A stretch of DNA of 64,000 nucleotides from Paenibacillus rhizovicinus (GCF_010365285.1 NZ_CP048286.1:3402001-3466000); one strand, 5' to 3'. Shown: positions 7,272 to 16,373, numbered from the stretch's first letter. The notes: generated from the letters alone by a model not told the origin. Numbers and translations: made by a program.

Positions 7272-8486
7272 ATGAAAAAGTTGGCTTCGCATGCGATGCT
7301 GTTTCGCTCGAGAGGACACATCGACTCCGGGAAAGTATCCTTCATCGAGTTGTTCTTCGATTTAATCTTCGTATTCGCGGTCACGCAGCTGTCGCACTCG
7401 TTCTTGGAAAATCTCACGTTCATCGGCGCCGTTAGACTCGGCCTTCTGACGATGGCCGTGTGGTGGGTGTGGATTTTCACGGCATGGGTCATTAACTGGC
7501 TTAATCCCGAAGCGCGGCAGGTCCGCGTTCTGCTGATTGCCCTCATGCTGCTCGGACTCATTATGTCGGCCTCCATACCGGAGGCGTTCGAAGCTTCGGG
7601 GCTCTACTTCGGACTCGCCTATGCAGGCTTCCAAATCGGCCGTACGGCTTTTACGGTCTGGGTGCTGCGCAAAGGCCGGGACGAGCTGAAAGAACTGCGC
7701 ATCAACTTCGTTCGTATTTTGTGCTGGTTGTCATGTTCGGGCGTATTCTGGATTGCCGGAGGATTCGCGCATGAATCGTCGAGGCTCGCACTGTGGGTTG
7801 TCGCGCTCGTCATTGAGTTTCTCTCCCCTTCGCTCGGCTTCTGGACGCCGCGTCTCGGGAGAACGCCGACTTCCGTCTGGGACGTAGAGGGCTCGCATAT
7901 GGCGGAGCGCTGCGGCTTGTTCATCATTATCGCGCTCGGGGAGTCCATTCTGGTGACCGGCGCCACGTTCAGCAAGCTGGCGTGGAGCGAAGTTACCATG
8001 GGGGCCTTCGCCGCCGCTTTCGCCGGAACGGTGGCCATGTGGTGGATCTACTTCGATATGACCGCGAAGACGGGCCATCATTTCATCGCCCATTCCTCGG
8101 ACCCCGGCAGAATTGCGCGGTCGGCTTATACTTACACGCATCTGCTGCTGGTCGCGGGCATTATCGTGACGGCCGTAGGCGACGAATTGCTGCTCGCCCA
8201 CCCTACCGGCCATGCGCATGCCAAGGCGGCTGCCGTTATCCTCGCGGGACCGGCGCTGTTCCTGCTCGGCAACATGCTGTTCATGCGCATCGTCGCCAAC
8301 GTCTTCCCCGCGCCTTACCTCGTCGGGCTGCTGGCGCTGGCGGTAATCTATCCGTTCTCCGCTTCCATCCCCGCGCTGCTCTTGTCGGCCGTGGTCTTCG
8401 CCGTGCTGATTACCGTATCCCTGTGGGGATCGGCTTTCTCGGCGCGCATCTGCCGGCTGGAACCGGTACGAACGGCAAACATTTAA
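7272..8486 (+). CDS. ltrA: low temperature requirement protein A (LtrA family)
   Basis: A 404-aa integral membrane protein of the LtrA family. About ten to twelve hydrophobic segments span the whole length. Family hallmarks are the N-terminal SFIELFFDLIFVFAVTQLSH and the central EGSHMAERCGLFIIIALGES. LtrA was named for growth of Listeria at low temperature, but its biochemical role is not known. The ATG is placed after GAGAAGGAGAG. The gene is monocistronic, with a terminator shared with the convergent SRPBCC gene. Confidence 0.92.
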   Translation: MKKLASHAMLFRSRGHIDSGKVSFIELFFDLIFVFAVTQLSHSFLENLTFIGAVRLGLLTMAVWWVWIFTAWVINWLNPEARQVRVLLIALMLLGLIMSASIPEAFEASGLYFGLAYAGFQIGRTAFTVWVLRKGRDELKELRINFVRILCWLSCSGVFWIAGGFAHESSRLALWVVALVIEFLSPSLGFWTPRLGRTPTSVWDVEGSHMAERCGLFIIIALGESILVTGATFSKLAWSEVTMGAFAAAFAGTVAMWWIYFDMTAKTGHHFIAHSSDPGRIARSAYTYTHLLLVAGIIVTAVGDELLLAHPTGHAHAKAAAVILAGPALFLLGNMLFMRIVANVFPAPYLVGLLALAVIYPFSASIPALLLSAVVFAVLITVSLWGSAFSARICRLEPVRTANI

Positions 8487-8503
8487 CACGATAAAACAAA
8501 GAA

Positions 8504-8545
8504 GCGTCCCCTTCCTCGTACGACGAAAGGGGACGCGTTTTTGCA
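8504..8545. terminator. terminator of ltrA (bidirectional)
   Basis: GCGTCCCCTT...AAGGGGACGC followed by GTTTTT on the plus strand; it lies between convergent genes. Confidence 0.8.
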
Positions 8546-8625
8546 TGGCCTCATGGCTGCCTTATGGCTGGCTGTCTTAACATGGTTAGCACGGGTTACA
8601 TGCCTTGCCTGACAAGTTCACTGTG

Positions 8626-9078
8626 TTAATAACCGAAATCGAGCGTTTTCCCCGTCTCGGCATAGGTCTTAATGTTGCTGAGTATCATCGGCCAGCTTTG
8701 CTTCGTGCTCTCGTAGGAAGGATGTCCGTCCGGCCAGCGGTCGTTGACGAGCGTCAGCTTCGTTACGGCGCCGACGACTTCCATCGTCAGCGTAACGCGC
8801 GTCTCCAGCTCCGCGTGATTGTCGCGATAGGACGGGCCCGGATGTTCCGTATAGCTCATTCGTCGATTGGCCTCGTACTCCAGCACCTCGCCATAGACGT
8901 GCACGGTGCGCTCGCCGTCATTGCCCGGTCCGACGTAGGCGTAGGGCGAGCCGATTTCAAACGTAGACTCCAGCACGCTGCCGAAGAAAATCGCCTTCGT
9001 TCCCTCCGGCGTAACGAGTACCTTCCACACGTCTTCGGGATTGGCCCCGATATAAATGTCGTACTTGAGATCGTCCAT
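8626..9078 (-). CDS. SRPBCC / AHSA1-like protein
   Basis: A 150-aa START/Bet v1-like protein of the activator-of-Hsp90 homology group. The opening LKYDIYIGANPEDVWKVLVTPEGTK is the standard first strand and helix, and TKLTLVNDRWPDGHPSYEST leads into the long C-terminal helix ending in TLDFGY. Members bind hydrophobic ligands or act with ArsR/AraC regulators, and the ligand here is unknown. The ATG at 9078 lies 7 bases after GGAGG; an upstream ATG at 9111 has no site. The divergent neighbour is an AraC-type regulator, which probably controls it. Confidence 0.88.
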   Translation of the reverse strand: MDDLKYDIYIGANPEDVWKVLVTPEGTKAIFFGSVLESTFEIGSPYAYVGPGNDGERTVHVYGEVLEYEANRRMSYTEHPGPSYRDNHAELETRVTLTMEVVGAVTKLTLVNDRWPDGHPSYESTKQSWPMILSNIKTYAETGKTLDFGY

Positions 9079-9210
9079 TTTGCAGCCTCCGTTTCGAATT
9101 TGAAAGGTCATTGTGCGAATTGAAGCGAACTGATAGTCTCAAGTGTAGAAGGATTTGGACAGCATGTATTGTAAAAACGCGACAACCATCCCCCGAAGGG
9201 AGTCATCGTC

Positions 9211-10035
9211 ATGAACGAAAACGCGATTCCCCCATCCGACCGGGGCATACTGAAGGCAGAAGCGGCCAGGCAGCACTTTACGCTGCAACGCTTCGAGCCC
9301 TCGCCCGACCTTGCCCCTTATATCGAACGTTATTGGACCGTGCGCTGGGATTTGACCGGACAAGCCCCCTATTCGCAAGTGATTTTATCCTATCCGAACC
9401 TGAATATCTCGTTCGAACGCGACCATAAGGGGCCGTTCGCGGGGGTATACGGCATCCCGCAGCGCACGTACACCCGCCATTTGCAAGACGAGGGCGAAGT
9501 GCTCGGCATCAAATTCCGGCCAGGCGGCTTCTATCCGTTCTGGAAGCAGCCCGCGGTGCTGCTGACCGGGAAAACGATCGCGCTCGCAGCCATCTTCGGA
9601 GAGCATGCACGGGAGACGGAGACGCAGCTGTTCAACGAGGGAACGGACGAGGGGAAAATACGTCTGGCGGAAGCCTTCTTGCGCTCGCGAATGCCCGAGC
9701 AGGACGAAGGCGCGGCGCTCGCCGGCGATATCGTGCAGCACGTCATCGATCACCGGGAAGTCACGAAGGTCGAGGAGCTGGCGGATCGATTCGGACTGAA
9801 CAAGCGGTCGCTGCAGCGCCTGTTCAGCCGCTACGTCGGCGTCAGCCCGAAATGGACGATCCAGCGCTTTCGCATGCAGGAAGCGGCGGAATTAATCGAG
9901 AAGCAAGGCGTCCCGGATTGGATCTCCCTGTCGCAGGACCTCGGCTTCTATGACCAGGCGCATTTCATTAAGTGCTTCAAGGCGATGATCGGCCGGTCGC
10001 CGGAGGAATACAGCAGGGAGCTTGGCCGCTCCTAG
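9211..10035 (+). CDS. AraC-family transcriptional regulator
   Basis: A 274-aa regulator. Residues 20-130 form an N-terminal ligand-sensing domain (APYIERYWTVRWDL is a common start of these AraC sensor domains; GIKFRPGGFYPF follows). Residues 170-270 hold the double helix-turn-helix, with KVEELADRFGLNKRSLQRLF and the second HTH ending in SQDLGFYDQAHFIKCFKAMI. The ATG is preceded by AAGGGAG. It is divergent from the SRPBCC gene with about 130 bp between, so that gene is its most likely target. Confidence 0.92.
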   Translation: MNENAIPPSDRGILKAEAARQHFTLQRFEPSPDLAPYIERYWTVRWDLTGQAPYSQVILSYPNLNISFERDHKGPFAGVYGIPQRTYTRHLQDEGEVLGIKFRPGGFYPFWKQPAVLLTGKTIALAAIFGEHARETETQLFNEGTDEGKIRLAEAFLRSRMPEQDEGAALAGDIVQHVIDHREVTKVEELADRFGLNKRSLQRLFSRYVGVSPKWTIQRFRMQEAAELIEKQGVPDWISLSQDLGFYDQAHFIKCFKAMIGRSPEEYSRELGRS

Positions 10036-10153
10036 CGGATGGCCGCCTGCGCCGAGCAGCTGCATCAAGCACCCGTGAGGAGGCATGCAGCTAACCTTAT
10101 GTCGCGCAAGGGAGGCGCCGTTTCTTCCGCCGGACCTTCCCTTGCTTCTACCG

Positions 10154-10804
10154 CTAAGGGAGCACGCTAACGCCGGCAGGCTTTCGGAAGAAGATCCGAA
10201 TGACGAGCTCCGCCAGCAGCAGAAGCAGTACGATAGCACCGTAGATAGCCGCCGTGTAACCCGCCTGGTACGACATTCCGGCCCAATGACGGAACGCGTA
10301 GGCAAGCAGATGCACGGCCATATTCGTGAAACAGAAGGCGTAGCTGCGCACCATCCAGCGCTGATGCTGCAGGATCCGTTTCTTCCGGATGCTGTTGATG
10401 GCGAGCACCGTAAACGCCGGCCAGAGAACGTTTAGCATATTAAATGCAATACTGACCGGCTTCCCGCCTGTCGCATACGGCGCCATATACCCGGAAGTGA
10501 TGGATACGACGAGCACGGAGACAAGGTATGCGTAACCGTTGCGCCTGTGAAACCGCCGATAATGACGCCGCACCCAAGGGGAGAAATTAACGGCTCCCGA
10601 CAGCATCGCGAGGCATGCGAATCCGAGATGCACGCGCATGACGCCGAGCCAGACGGGCAGGTTGACGAGATGGGCCGGATTGTTCTTATGGCCCAAGAAA
10701 TTGGAAGCCTCGGGATCGGCAATCAAATTGGCGTACATGACATGGACCATGAAGAAGGCAGCAATGACGAGCAGAAGGTAATAGGGCAATTTTGTTTTCA
10801 ACAT
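10154..10804 (-). CDS. DUF2306-like membrane protein (distal paralogue)
   Basis: A 216-aa membrane protein with six to seven predicted helices. It has a heme-protein-like pattern of conserved histidines (RVHLGFACLAM, HRRNGYAYLV, LQHQRWMVRSYAF), typical of the DUF2306 group. The role of the group is not established. A second, diverged member lies just upstream on the same strand (10843-11517), and the two are 38 bases apart, so a heteromeric pair or a duplicated operon is likely. The start ATG is at 10804, after AGGATTACCGACTCC, without a strong ribosome site. Confidence 0.8.
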   Translation of the reverse strand: MLKTKLPYYLLLVIAAFFMVHVMYANLIADPEASNFLGHKNNPAHLVNLPVWLGVMRVHLGFACLAMLSGAVNFSPWVRRHYRRFHRRNGYAYLVSVLVVSITSGYMAPYATGGKPVSIAFNMLNVLWPAFTVLAINSIRKKRILQHQRWMVRSYAFCFTNMAVHLLAYAFRHWAGMSYQAGYTAAIYGAIVLLLLLAELVIRIFFRKPAGVSVLP

Positions 10805-10842
10805 TGGAGTCGGTAATCCTCGCTTAATCGCTTATTAGAATA

Positions 10843-11517
10843 CTAGAATACATGCTTCGAAGACGAGCCGGATTTGCGCCTCTTCCGGTCAGCCCGGTTA
10901 AGGAGCAGCTGCGCAATGAACAAATTCGGCAGCCAGCACAGCCAGGCGATTACGCGGTACGCATCATCGAAGCGCGCTTCGCCGACGATCACGATGGCGA
11001 CGGGCAGATAGACGCGCAGCGCCACCGCGGCAAGGGAGAGCGCATAGTTGCGGGTCATCCAGGCCCGGTGCGCACGCAGGTCCCGTTCGTTGACCAGCAC
11101 CGCGCGAACGCCACGAACCAAAGTATACAGCCACAGCAGCGAGAGCGAAAGGAAGCCGAGTCTTGACGCCCATCCTCCCGTCGCATAGAAAGACAGGTAT
11201 AACCCGCCTATCCCCCCGACCGTAACGCCAAGCGTATAGAGTCCCCCGATCAATCGATGCAGGACAGCCTTACCTCTCCGGAAACGCCCGACGAACTGCA
11301 GCCAGCCGAAACCGAGCGCCATCATGGCACCGACGATATGGACGTACAGCATGGCATACCACAGCTTGTCGAGTCTCATGCTTTTCAGCTTCTCCTGCAC
11401 GAGTCCCGAGCTGTCGCTTCCGTAATAGAAGTATTGCACGCCCAGAAAGAGACACAACCCTACCGTCAGCACCGCAATCGCCGTCAATCCCTTATGCTTG
11501 CTTATTGTGCCCCGCAC
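10843..11517 (-). CDS. DUF2306-like membrane protein (proximal paralogue)
   Basis: A 224-aa relative of the next gene, with the same order of motifs: YVHIVGAMMALGFGWLQFVG, HRLIGGLYTLGV, YATGG and RAHRAWMTRNYALSLAAV. It has about seven membrane helices and a short basic C-terminal tail. I start it at GTG 11517, because GGAGGG lies 6 bases upstream; an ATG at 11535 gives six more residues but has no usable spacing. It is the first gene of a two-gene unit. Confidence 0.78.
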   Translation of the reverse strand: MRGTISKHKGLTAIAVLTVGLCLFLGVQYFYYGSDSSGLVQEKLKSMRLDKLWYAMLYVHIVGAMMALGFGWLQFVGRFRRGKAVLHRLIGGLYTLGVTVGGIGGLYLSFYATGGWASRLGFLSLSLLWLYTLVRGVRAVLVNERDLRAHRAWMTRNYALSLAAVALRVYLPVAIVIVGEARFDDAYRVIAWLCWLPNLFIAQLLLNRADRKRRKSGSSSKHVF

Positions 11518-11668
11518 CCGCATCCCTCCGCACATCCTTCGCGATCCGCCGCAATTTCTTCATCTGTTCTCATGCTAGCACAATGAAGAAGCGATGAAAC
11601 TCGACTTCCGCATGGTCTTCCTTCCGACTTAAGCCTGAGTACGCGAGCGCCCGTCACGATGGACATGG

Positions 11669-11703
11669 CAAAAAGCCTTGCTCCCCATGGAGGAGCAAAG
11701 CTT
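11669..11703 (-). terminator. terminator of the DUF2277 gene
   Basis: On the minus strand GCTTTGCTCC-TCCATG-GGGAGCAAGGC runs into TTTTTGCC. Confidence 0.75.
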
Positions 11704-11801
11704 ACCGTTGTTTGAGCTCTGAGCGCTAGCCAAACGCGAATATCGCTTCAGATTCGGATTTCCATCGGTTCCGACTTCAATGGGTCAGCCACCCTGCTTG
11801 T

Positions 11802-12080
11802 TCAGCTCTCCCGCGGACCAAACCGCTTGACGGACCGGATGCGGGCACGTTCGATCTCGATCTTGCGGTCACGCTGCGGGCTGTTCGTTACGAGCGTGGA
11901 CAACAGCTTCTCCGCCGCTGCCGTAACCTCTTGAACGGCCAGCTGGAAAGCCGCTTCGTTCGCCTTGGACGGCTGCGTGAAGCCCGACAGCTTGCGCACG
12001 AACTGCAGGGAAGCGGCTTGGATTTCGTCCTCCGTTGCGGGAGGGTCGAAATTGAACAACGTTTTAATATTTCTGCACAT
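11802..12080 (-). CDS. DUF2277-family small protein
   Basis: A 92-aa protein with the complete DUF2277 pattern: it begins MCRNIKTLFNFDPPATEDEI and contains LQFVRKLSGFTQPSKANEAA. It is predicted all-helical with no signal peptide, and its function is not known. The gene is single, with a terminator about 100 bases downstream. Confidence 0.88.
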   Translation of the reverse strand: MCRNIKTLFNFDPPATEDEIQAASLQFVRKLSGFTQPSKANEAAFQLAVQEVTAAAEKLLSTLVTNSPQRDRKIEIERARIRSVKRFGPRES

Positions 12081-12348
12081 GACCGGTCACCTTCCGATTC
12101 ATCGTCATTTTGGCCTTCGTTCACGAAATCGGGAACCGCAGGAAGCTAGTCCGATAAGCGCAAGCGCAGCAGCGTCTATCCGGTTATCCAATACCGTCCC
12201 GTTTTGCCCATCATAGCATTTATTTACATCCATTGGAATCCGGCTTCTTCCCTAGCCAGCGGGATGAACGACAAGCGGTCTGCGGATACTAACGACCACG
12301 GGCAACAGGTTGATTCCAGCATGGGCAACATTTTCACATATGTCTGTA

Positions 12349-12396
12349 TTGACATAAAATATAGTTTGGGTTCATAATAATTCGCATACGAACTAT
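12349..12396 (+). promoter_or_regulatory. promoter and dyad operator of the marR operon
   Basis: TTGACA (12349-12354), 18 bp, CATAAT (12373-12378). An inverted repeat, ATAGTT at 12361-12366 and AACTAT at 12391-12396, with inner GGTTC and GAAC, brackets the -10 box. The position fits autorepression by the MarR-type regulator encoded next; that is inferred. Confidence 0.6.
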
Positions 12397-12413
12397 TTAC
12401 GGAGGAAGCTGTA

Positions 12414-12854
12414 GTGGAGGATCAACGGGTCGTAGATATTTTCCAAACCTATCGCGAAGTCAATCAGGCTTTCTTCCAGCTCCTGACCAGAGCGGCAAGC
12501 AAGCATAAGCTTACCGCCCTCCAGCTCGTGGTGCTGCGCGTGCTTCATGAATACCCCGAGATTCGTGTATCCGAGCTTGCGGAGAAGCTGAATCTCGGCA
12601 ACAGCACGACGAGCGGAATCGTCGACCGGATGGTCAAGGCGGGGATCGTGGAGCGCGAGCGCACGGTAGCGGACCGCAGGGCCATGACGCTGACGCTGAC
12701 GGATAGAGGCATGGAGCTCTGGCGGGAGACGGATGCGACGCGCATGAATATGATGCGTCCGCTCCTCTCTATGTCCGAGCATGATCATCGCGAGCTCAAC
12801 CGGCTCCAACATGAAGTGTTGCGTATTCTGAAACTATCCAAGGAGGAAGCTTAA
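12414..12854 (+). CDS. MarR-family transcriptional regulator
   Basis: A 146-aa winged-helix repressor of the MarR family. The wHTH core reads TALQLVVLRVLHEYPEIRVSEL, then LNLGNSTTSGIVDRMVKAGIVERERTVADRRAMTL, with the DRR wing motif. The GTG at 12414 lies 7-8 bases after GGAGGA. It is the first gene of an operon with a drug exporter (gap 3 bases) and a flavodoxin-like gene. A dyad over the promoter suggests autorepression relieved by a ligand, probably a substrate of the exporter. Confidence 0.92.
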   Translation: MEDQRVVDIFQTYREVNQAFFQLLTRAASKHKLTALQLVVLRVLHEYPEIRVSELAEKLNLGNSTTSGIVDRMVKAGIVERERTVADRRAMTLTLTDRGMELWRETDATRMNMMRPLLSMSEHDHRELNRLQHEVLRILKLSKEEA

Positions 12855-12857
12855 GCC

Positions 12858-14609
12858 ATGACAACTATGGTTTCTAATCAATTGCGCAAGGGGCCGATTA
12901 TGGCCTCCTTGCTCATCGCCGCTTTCGTGGCGCTGCTAGCCCAAACGGTGCTTAACGTCGCGCTGCCGCAAATGATGGTGGATCTCGACGTCGGCGAAAG
13001 CACGATCCAGTGGCTGTCCAATGGCTACATGCTGGTCAACGGCGTGCTCGTGCCGATCAGCGCTTACCTGATTAACAGGTTTACGACCCGCAAGCTGTTC
13101 TTGGTCGCTTCTGTCACGTTCGCGATCGGTACCGCCGTCTGCGCCGTATCGAGCGATTTCACCTGGCTGCTGGCAGGCCGTCTCATACAAGCATGCGGCG
13201 CAGGCATCCTGATGCCGCTGATGATGATCGTCATCATGACCATCTTCCCTGTCGAAGAACGCGGCAAGGCGATGGGCATGATGGGCGTAGCGATGATCTT
13301 CGCGCCGGCCGTGGGACCGACGTTGTCCGGCTGGATCGTCGAAAACTACGATTGGCATGTCCTGTTCTACATCATCTTGCCGCTGGCGATCGTGGCGGTC
13401 GTGTTCGGCGCCTTCTCCATGAAGGACGTCATTAAGACATCGCGGCCGAAGCTCGAGGTGCTCAGCGTCATCCTGTCCACGCTCGGCTTGGGCGGGCTGC
13501 TCTACGGCTTCAGCGATGCAGGAACGGCAGGCTGGGACTCGACCGAAGTTATCGTCTGCCTGGCTGTCGGGGCGGTCGCGCTCCTGCTGTTCATCGTCCG
13601 CTCGATTCTCGTGAAGGTGCCGCTGCTCGAGATGCGCGTCTTCAAATATCCGATGTTCTCGCTTACGGCACTAATTAATGCCATTATCACGATGGCCATG
13701 TACTCCGGCATGATCCTGCTGCCGATTTTCTTGCAGAACATCCGTCACTTTACGCCGCTTGAATCGGGCTTGCTGCTGCTTCCGGGCGCTATCCTGATGG
13801 GCATCATGTCGCCGATCACCGGCATGGTGTTCGATAAAATCGGCGCTCGCTGGCTGGCCGTTATCGGTCTTATTATTACAACGATCACCACCTATGAATT
13901 CAGCCATTTGGAAATCGATTCTTCGTACAATCATATGATGCTGTTCTACACGCTTCGGATGTTCGGGATGTCCATGCTGATGATGCCGATCCAAACCGCA
14001 GGCCTTAACCAGCTGCCTCGCCGCTTGAACGCGCACGGTTCGGCCATGTCCCAGACGCTGCGGAACGTCTCCGGCGCGCTCGGCACGGCCATACTCGTGA
14101 CGCTCATGACGAATAAGGCGACCTCGCATGCCAAAGAGCTGGCTATCGCCGGCCAGGTCGATCCGTCCGACAAAGTGAAAATGGGCGAGATCGCGCAGCA
14201 AGCTACGATTTACGGGATTAACCATTCCTTCGTCGTCGCGACTTGGCTGACCGTCGCCGCTCTCGTTCTGGCCTTCTTCATTCGCAAAGTGTCGCCGCGC
14301 GAGGACGTGCTGCAAGAGCCAGTCAAAGTTGCTGCCGAGATGGCGGCGCCCGCGGCCGAAATCGTCGTCGAGAGCCAAGATCGCTCCGATCAGCCAAGCG
14401 CGGACGACGAATTCCGCAGCGCTATCCGAGGGTTTGTCAAGAAACCCGAACCGGCGAAGGACGAGCATTTTAACGATAACGAGTACCGGAAAGCGATTCT
14501 TAAGTTAAAGGGAACTTCGTATGCCGAGGAACACCAGGAAGAAATGAACGACAAAGCATACCGCGAGTCGCTAAGGAAGTTAACCAAACCGCTAAAAGAA
14601 AACGAGTAA
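12858..14609 (+). CDS. MFS drug exporter, DHA2 (14-TM) family, with repeat tail
   Basis: A 583-aa proton-driven multidrug exporter of the EmrB/QacA type. The N-terminal half shows NVALPQMMVDLDVGESTIQWL, the motif-A region RFTTRKLF and motif C GVAMIFAPAVGPTLSGW. The core ends at about residue 475. An extra cytoplasmic tail of about 100 residues follows, with three related units (DDEFRSAIRGFVKK, DNEYRKAILKLKG, DKAYRESLRKLTK) about 30 residues apart. Such a repeat tail is not part of the standard family. It lies 3 bases after marR and is co-transcribed. Confidence 0.92.
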   Translation: MTTMVSNQLRKGPIMASLLIAAFVALLAQTVLNVALPQMMVDLDVGESTIQWLSNGYMLVNGVLVPISAYLINRFTTRKLFLVASVTFAIGTAVCAVSSDFTWLLAGRLIQACGAGILMPLMMIVIMTIFPVEERGKAMGMMGVAMIFAPAVGPTLSGWIVENYDWHVLFYIILPLAIVAVVFGAFSMKDVIKTSRPKLEVLSVILSTLGLGGLLYGFSDAGTAGWDSTEVIVCLAVGAVALLLFIVRSILVKVPLLEMRVFKYPMFSLTALINAIITMAMYSGMILLPIFLQNIRHFTPLESGLLLLPGAILMGIMSPITGMVFDKIGARWLAVIGLIITTITTYEFSHLEIDSSYNHMMLFYTLRMFGMSMLMMPIQTAGLNQLPRRLNAHGSAMSQTLRNVSGALGTAILVTLMTNKATSHAKELAIAGQVDPSDKVKMGEIAQQATIYGINHSFVVATWLTVAALVLAFFIRKVSPREDVLQEPVKVAAEMAAPAAEIVVESQDRSDQPSADDEFRSAIRGFVKKPEPAKDEHFNDNEYRKAILKLKGTSYAEEHQEEMNDKAYRESLRKLTKPLKENE

Positions 14610-14651
14610 GGAATCTGACTTGATTTCCCATCTAAGAGAGGAGATTACACG

Positions 14652-15215
14652 ATGAAAATGTACATTGTTTACGATAGCGAAGCTGGACACACGGAACAAC
14701 TGGCTAGGTCCATTGCCAGAGGGGCTGAACGCGTCGAAGGGGCAGAGGTGTTCATTAATCACGTCAATAAGGCGAACGTCAAAGACCTCGAAGATATGGA
14801 TGCGATTATCTGGGGATGTCCCGGACACTTCGGCACCATCAGCTCCGGCTTGAAAGAATGGATCGACAAGCTCGGTTACTTATGGGCGAACGGGAAGCTG
14901 ATCGACAAAGTCGGCGCCGTGTTCTGCACGACGGCAACCATCCATGGCGGAAGCGAGGCCACCCTGCTGAACCTGATTACGCCGATGCTGCACCAAGGGA
15001 TGATGATCGTCGGCTTGCCGGCCAATATTCCCGAGAATGCGCTGTACGGCAGTTATTACGGCGTAGGGGTTACGTCCCCCGTCGAAGATACCCATGATGC
15101 GCTGAGCCAATCGCTCTTCGCGAAGGGCCTCGCACTGGGAGAAGCGCTCGGAGCGCGCGTGGCCAAAGCGGCTACCATCTACGCGGCGGGCAAGACGACT
15201 CAGGGATCGAATTAA
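14652..15215 (+). CDS. flavodoxin-like NAD(P)H:quinone oxidoreductase (WrbA type)
   Basis: A 187-aa FMN-binding protein of the flavodoxin/WrbA fold. The FMN phosphate loop is [18 protein letters not shown]; the second FMN segment is [18 protein letters not shown], and [17 protein letters not shown] follows the WrbA pattern. Such enzymes reduce quinones by two electrons and protect against quinone stress. It is the third gene of the marR-exporter operon, 42 bases downstream, with AGAGAGGAG before the ATG. The operon thus pairs export with reductive detoxification. Confidence 0.88.
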   Translation: MKMYIVYDSEAGHTEQLARSIARGAERVEGAEVFINHVNKANVKDLEDMDAIIWGCPGHFGTISSGLKEWIDKLGYLWANGKLIDKVGAVFCTTATIHGGSEATLLNLITPMLHQGMMIVGLPANIPENALYGSYYGVGVTSPVEDTHDALSQSLFAKGLALGEALGARVAKAATIYAAGKTTQGSN

Positions 15216-15272
15216 GTAAGCAGCGTCAAAGCGTTACGTATTGCAAGCATATGAAGTATGGAAGCAAACAAA

Positions 15273-15313
15273 CGAAGCATACGGCATACGAAGCATACGG
15301 CATACGAAGCATA
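15273..15313. repeat. 16-bp tandem repeat, about 2.6 copies
   Basis: CGAAGCATACGGCATA occurs at 15273 and 15289, with a partial third copy from 15305. It is in the 3' region of the operon, just before the terminator. Confidence 0.7.
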
Positions 15314-15341
15314 GGAAGCCATGTTTCGACCTCTAGCCAAG

Positions 15342-15376
15342 AAAAGCGCGGCCCCTCGGCGGGACCGCGTTTTTCT
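15342..15376. terminator. bidirectional terminator
   Basis: CGCGGCCCC-TCGGC-GGGACCGCG, with AAAA on the left and TTTTT on the right; it serves the operon on the left and the DUF2812 gene on the right. Confidence 0.8.
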
Positions 15377-15395
15377 GCGTTTGCTTCACGAATGC

Positions 15396-15944
15396 TTATA
15401 GAATCTTTTTGATTTTGCGGCCGATCTTGATGATTCCGATCCCGAGCAGCAGGAAGACGGCGGCGTAAATCGCAAGCACGGGCACGACGATTCCCCATAA
15501 GCTGCTGTGAATGCGCGGCACCAGGTTAATGCCGTTCAGGCAAAGTATAATCAAATTGACGAAAAACATGGCGACCATCAAGCGCCGAATGCGATTGTAG
15601 TAGGCGACGATCGAGTCCCGATCCGTATAAAGCTGCGGGCTCTCGTCCGGCGACCACGGCCTGCGGAAATAAAACCAAACGGCCCCCGATTTCCCCGCAT
15701 ACTCCCAGCCGGCATCGCGGTAAAGCGCAACATAATCGTTCCACTTCTCCCCTTTGCCAAGGCCGGGCTGATGATCGATCCGATACGTGTAACGAACCGA
15801 TTCGTCGCGTTCGAATTTGCTGCTGATGGCACCCGCCCCCGTCAGATGCAGCCCTTGCCGCGACAAATCGTTGATCCACCGCTCTTCCTTCTCATGCTCC
15901 CAGCTGAACCAAACATGGTACCGTTTCTCCACTTTCTTCGCCAT
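15396..15944 (-). CDS. DUF2812 membrane protein, PadR partner
   Basis: A 182-aa protein with a cytoplasmic DUF2812 domain (residues 5-105: RYHVWFSWEHEKEERWIND, GWEYAGKSGAVWFYFRRP) and two C-terminal membrane helices. DUF2812 proteins are regularly encoded behind PadR repressors. Here the start lies 4 bases after the PadR stop, so the two are translationally linked. I use ATG 15944 (MAKKVEKRY) since AGGAGG lies 9 bases upstream. The molecular role is unknown; the pairing suggests a membrane response controlled by PadR. Confidence 0.85.
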   Translation of the reverse strand: MAKKVEKRYHVWFSWEHEKEERWINDLSRQGLHLTGAGAISSKFERDESVRYTYRIDHQPGLGKGEKWNDYVALYRDAGWEYAGKSGAVWFYFRRPWSPDESPQLYTDRDSIVAYYNRIRRLMVAMFFVNLIILCLNGINLVPRIHSSLWGIVVPVLAIYAAVFLLLGIGIIKIGRKIKKIL

Positions 15945-15948
15945 TCCC

Positions 15949-16287
15949 TTATGCCTCCTCCGCATGCACGATTCGCCGCCCGGAAGCGAGCAGCTCGGTC
16001 AATCGCTCCAGTTCGGCAGCGACTACTTCCCTGCCGTCCTCCGTGATCGCATACATCTTCCGTCTTGCATCCGTCCCTTCGGGAACGGGATAATGATCGA
16101 TCAGCCCTTTGCCCAGCAGCGTGTTCAACGCGGTATACAGCGTTCCCGCCCCGATCTTCACTCTGCCGCCGCTCATCTCTTCCACGTCCTGCATGATGCC
16201 ATAGCCGTGCGCCGGCTTGGCATATAGTGCAATCAAGATGTAATAAAACGCCTCCGTAAGCGGAAGCATGCCTTTCAAATCGGCCAC
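15949..16287 (-). CDS. PadR-family transcriptional regulator
   Basis: A 112-aa short PadR repressor. The winged helix is typical: LTEAFYYILIALYAKPAHGYGI, then GAGTLYTALNTLLGKGLIDH and the wing ARRKMYAITEDG. It heads the padR-DUF2812 operon. A sharp inverted repeat (GTCGATATATC / GATATATCGAC) overlaps its promoter and is the likely autoregulatory site. Confidence 0.93.
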   Translation of the reverse strand: MADLKGMLPLTEAFYYILIALYAKPAHGYGIMQDVEEMSGGRVKIGAGTLYTALNTLLGKGLIDHYPVPEGTDARRKMYAITEDGREVVAAELERLTELLASGRRIVHAEEA

Positions 16288-16323
16288 CTCGGTTGCCTCC
16301 TTCGTTTTATAACTACTCCGACT

Positions 16324-16373
16324 GTCGATATATCGTATGATGATACATTAGCAAATGATATATCGACTGTCAA
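16324..16373 (-). promoter_or_regulatory. padR promoter with perfect 11-bp inverted repeat
   Basis: Minus strand: TTGACA (16373-16368), 17 bp, TAATGT (16350-16345). Arms GTCGATATATC (16324-16334) and GATATATCGAC (16357-16367) flank the -10 box and one touches the -35. Autorepression by PadR is inferred. Confidence 0.65.
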
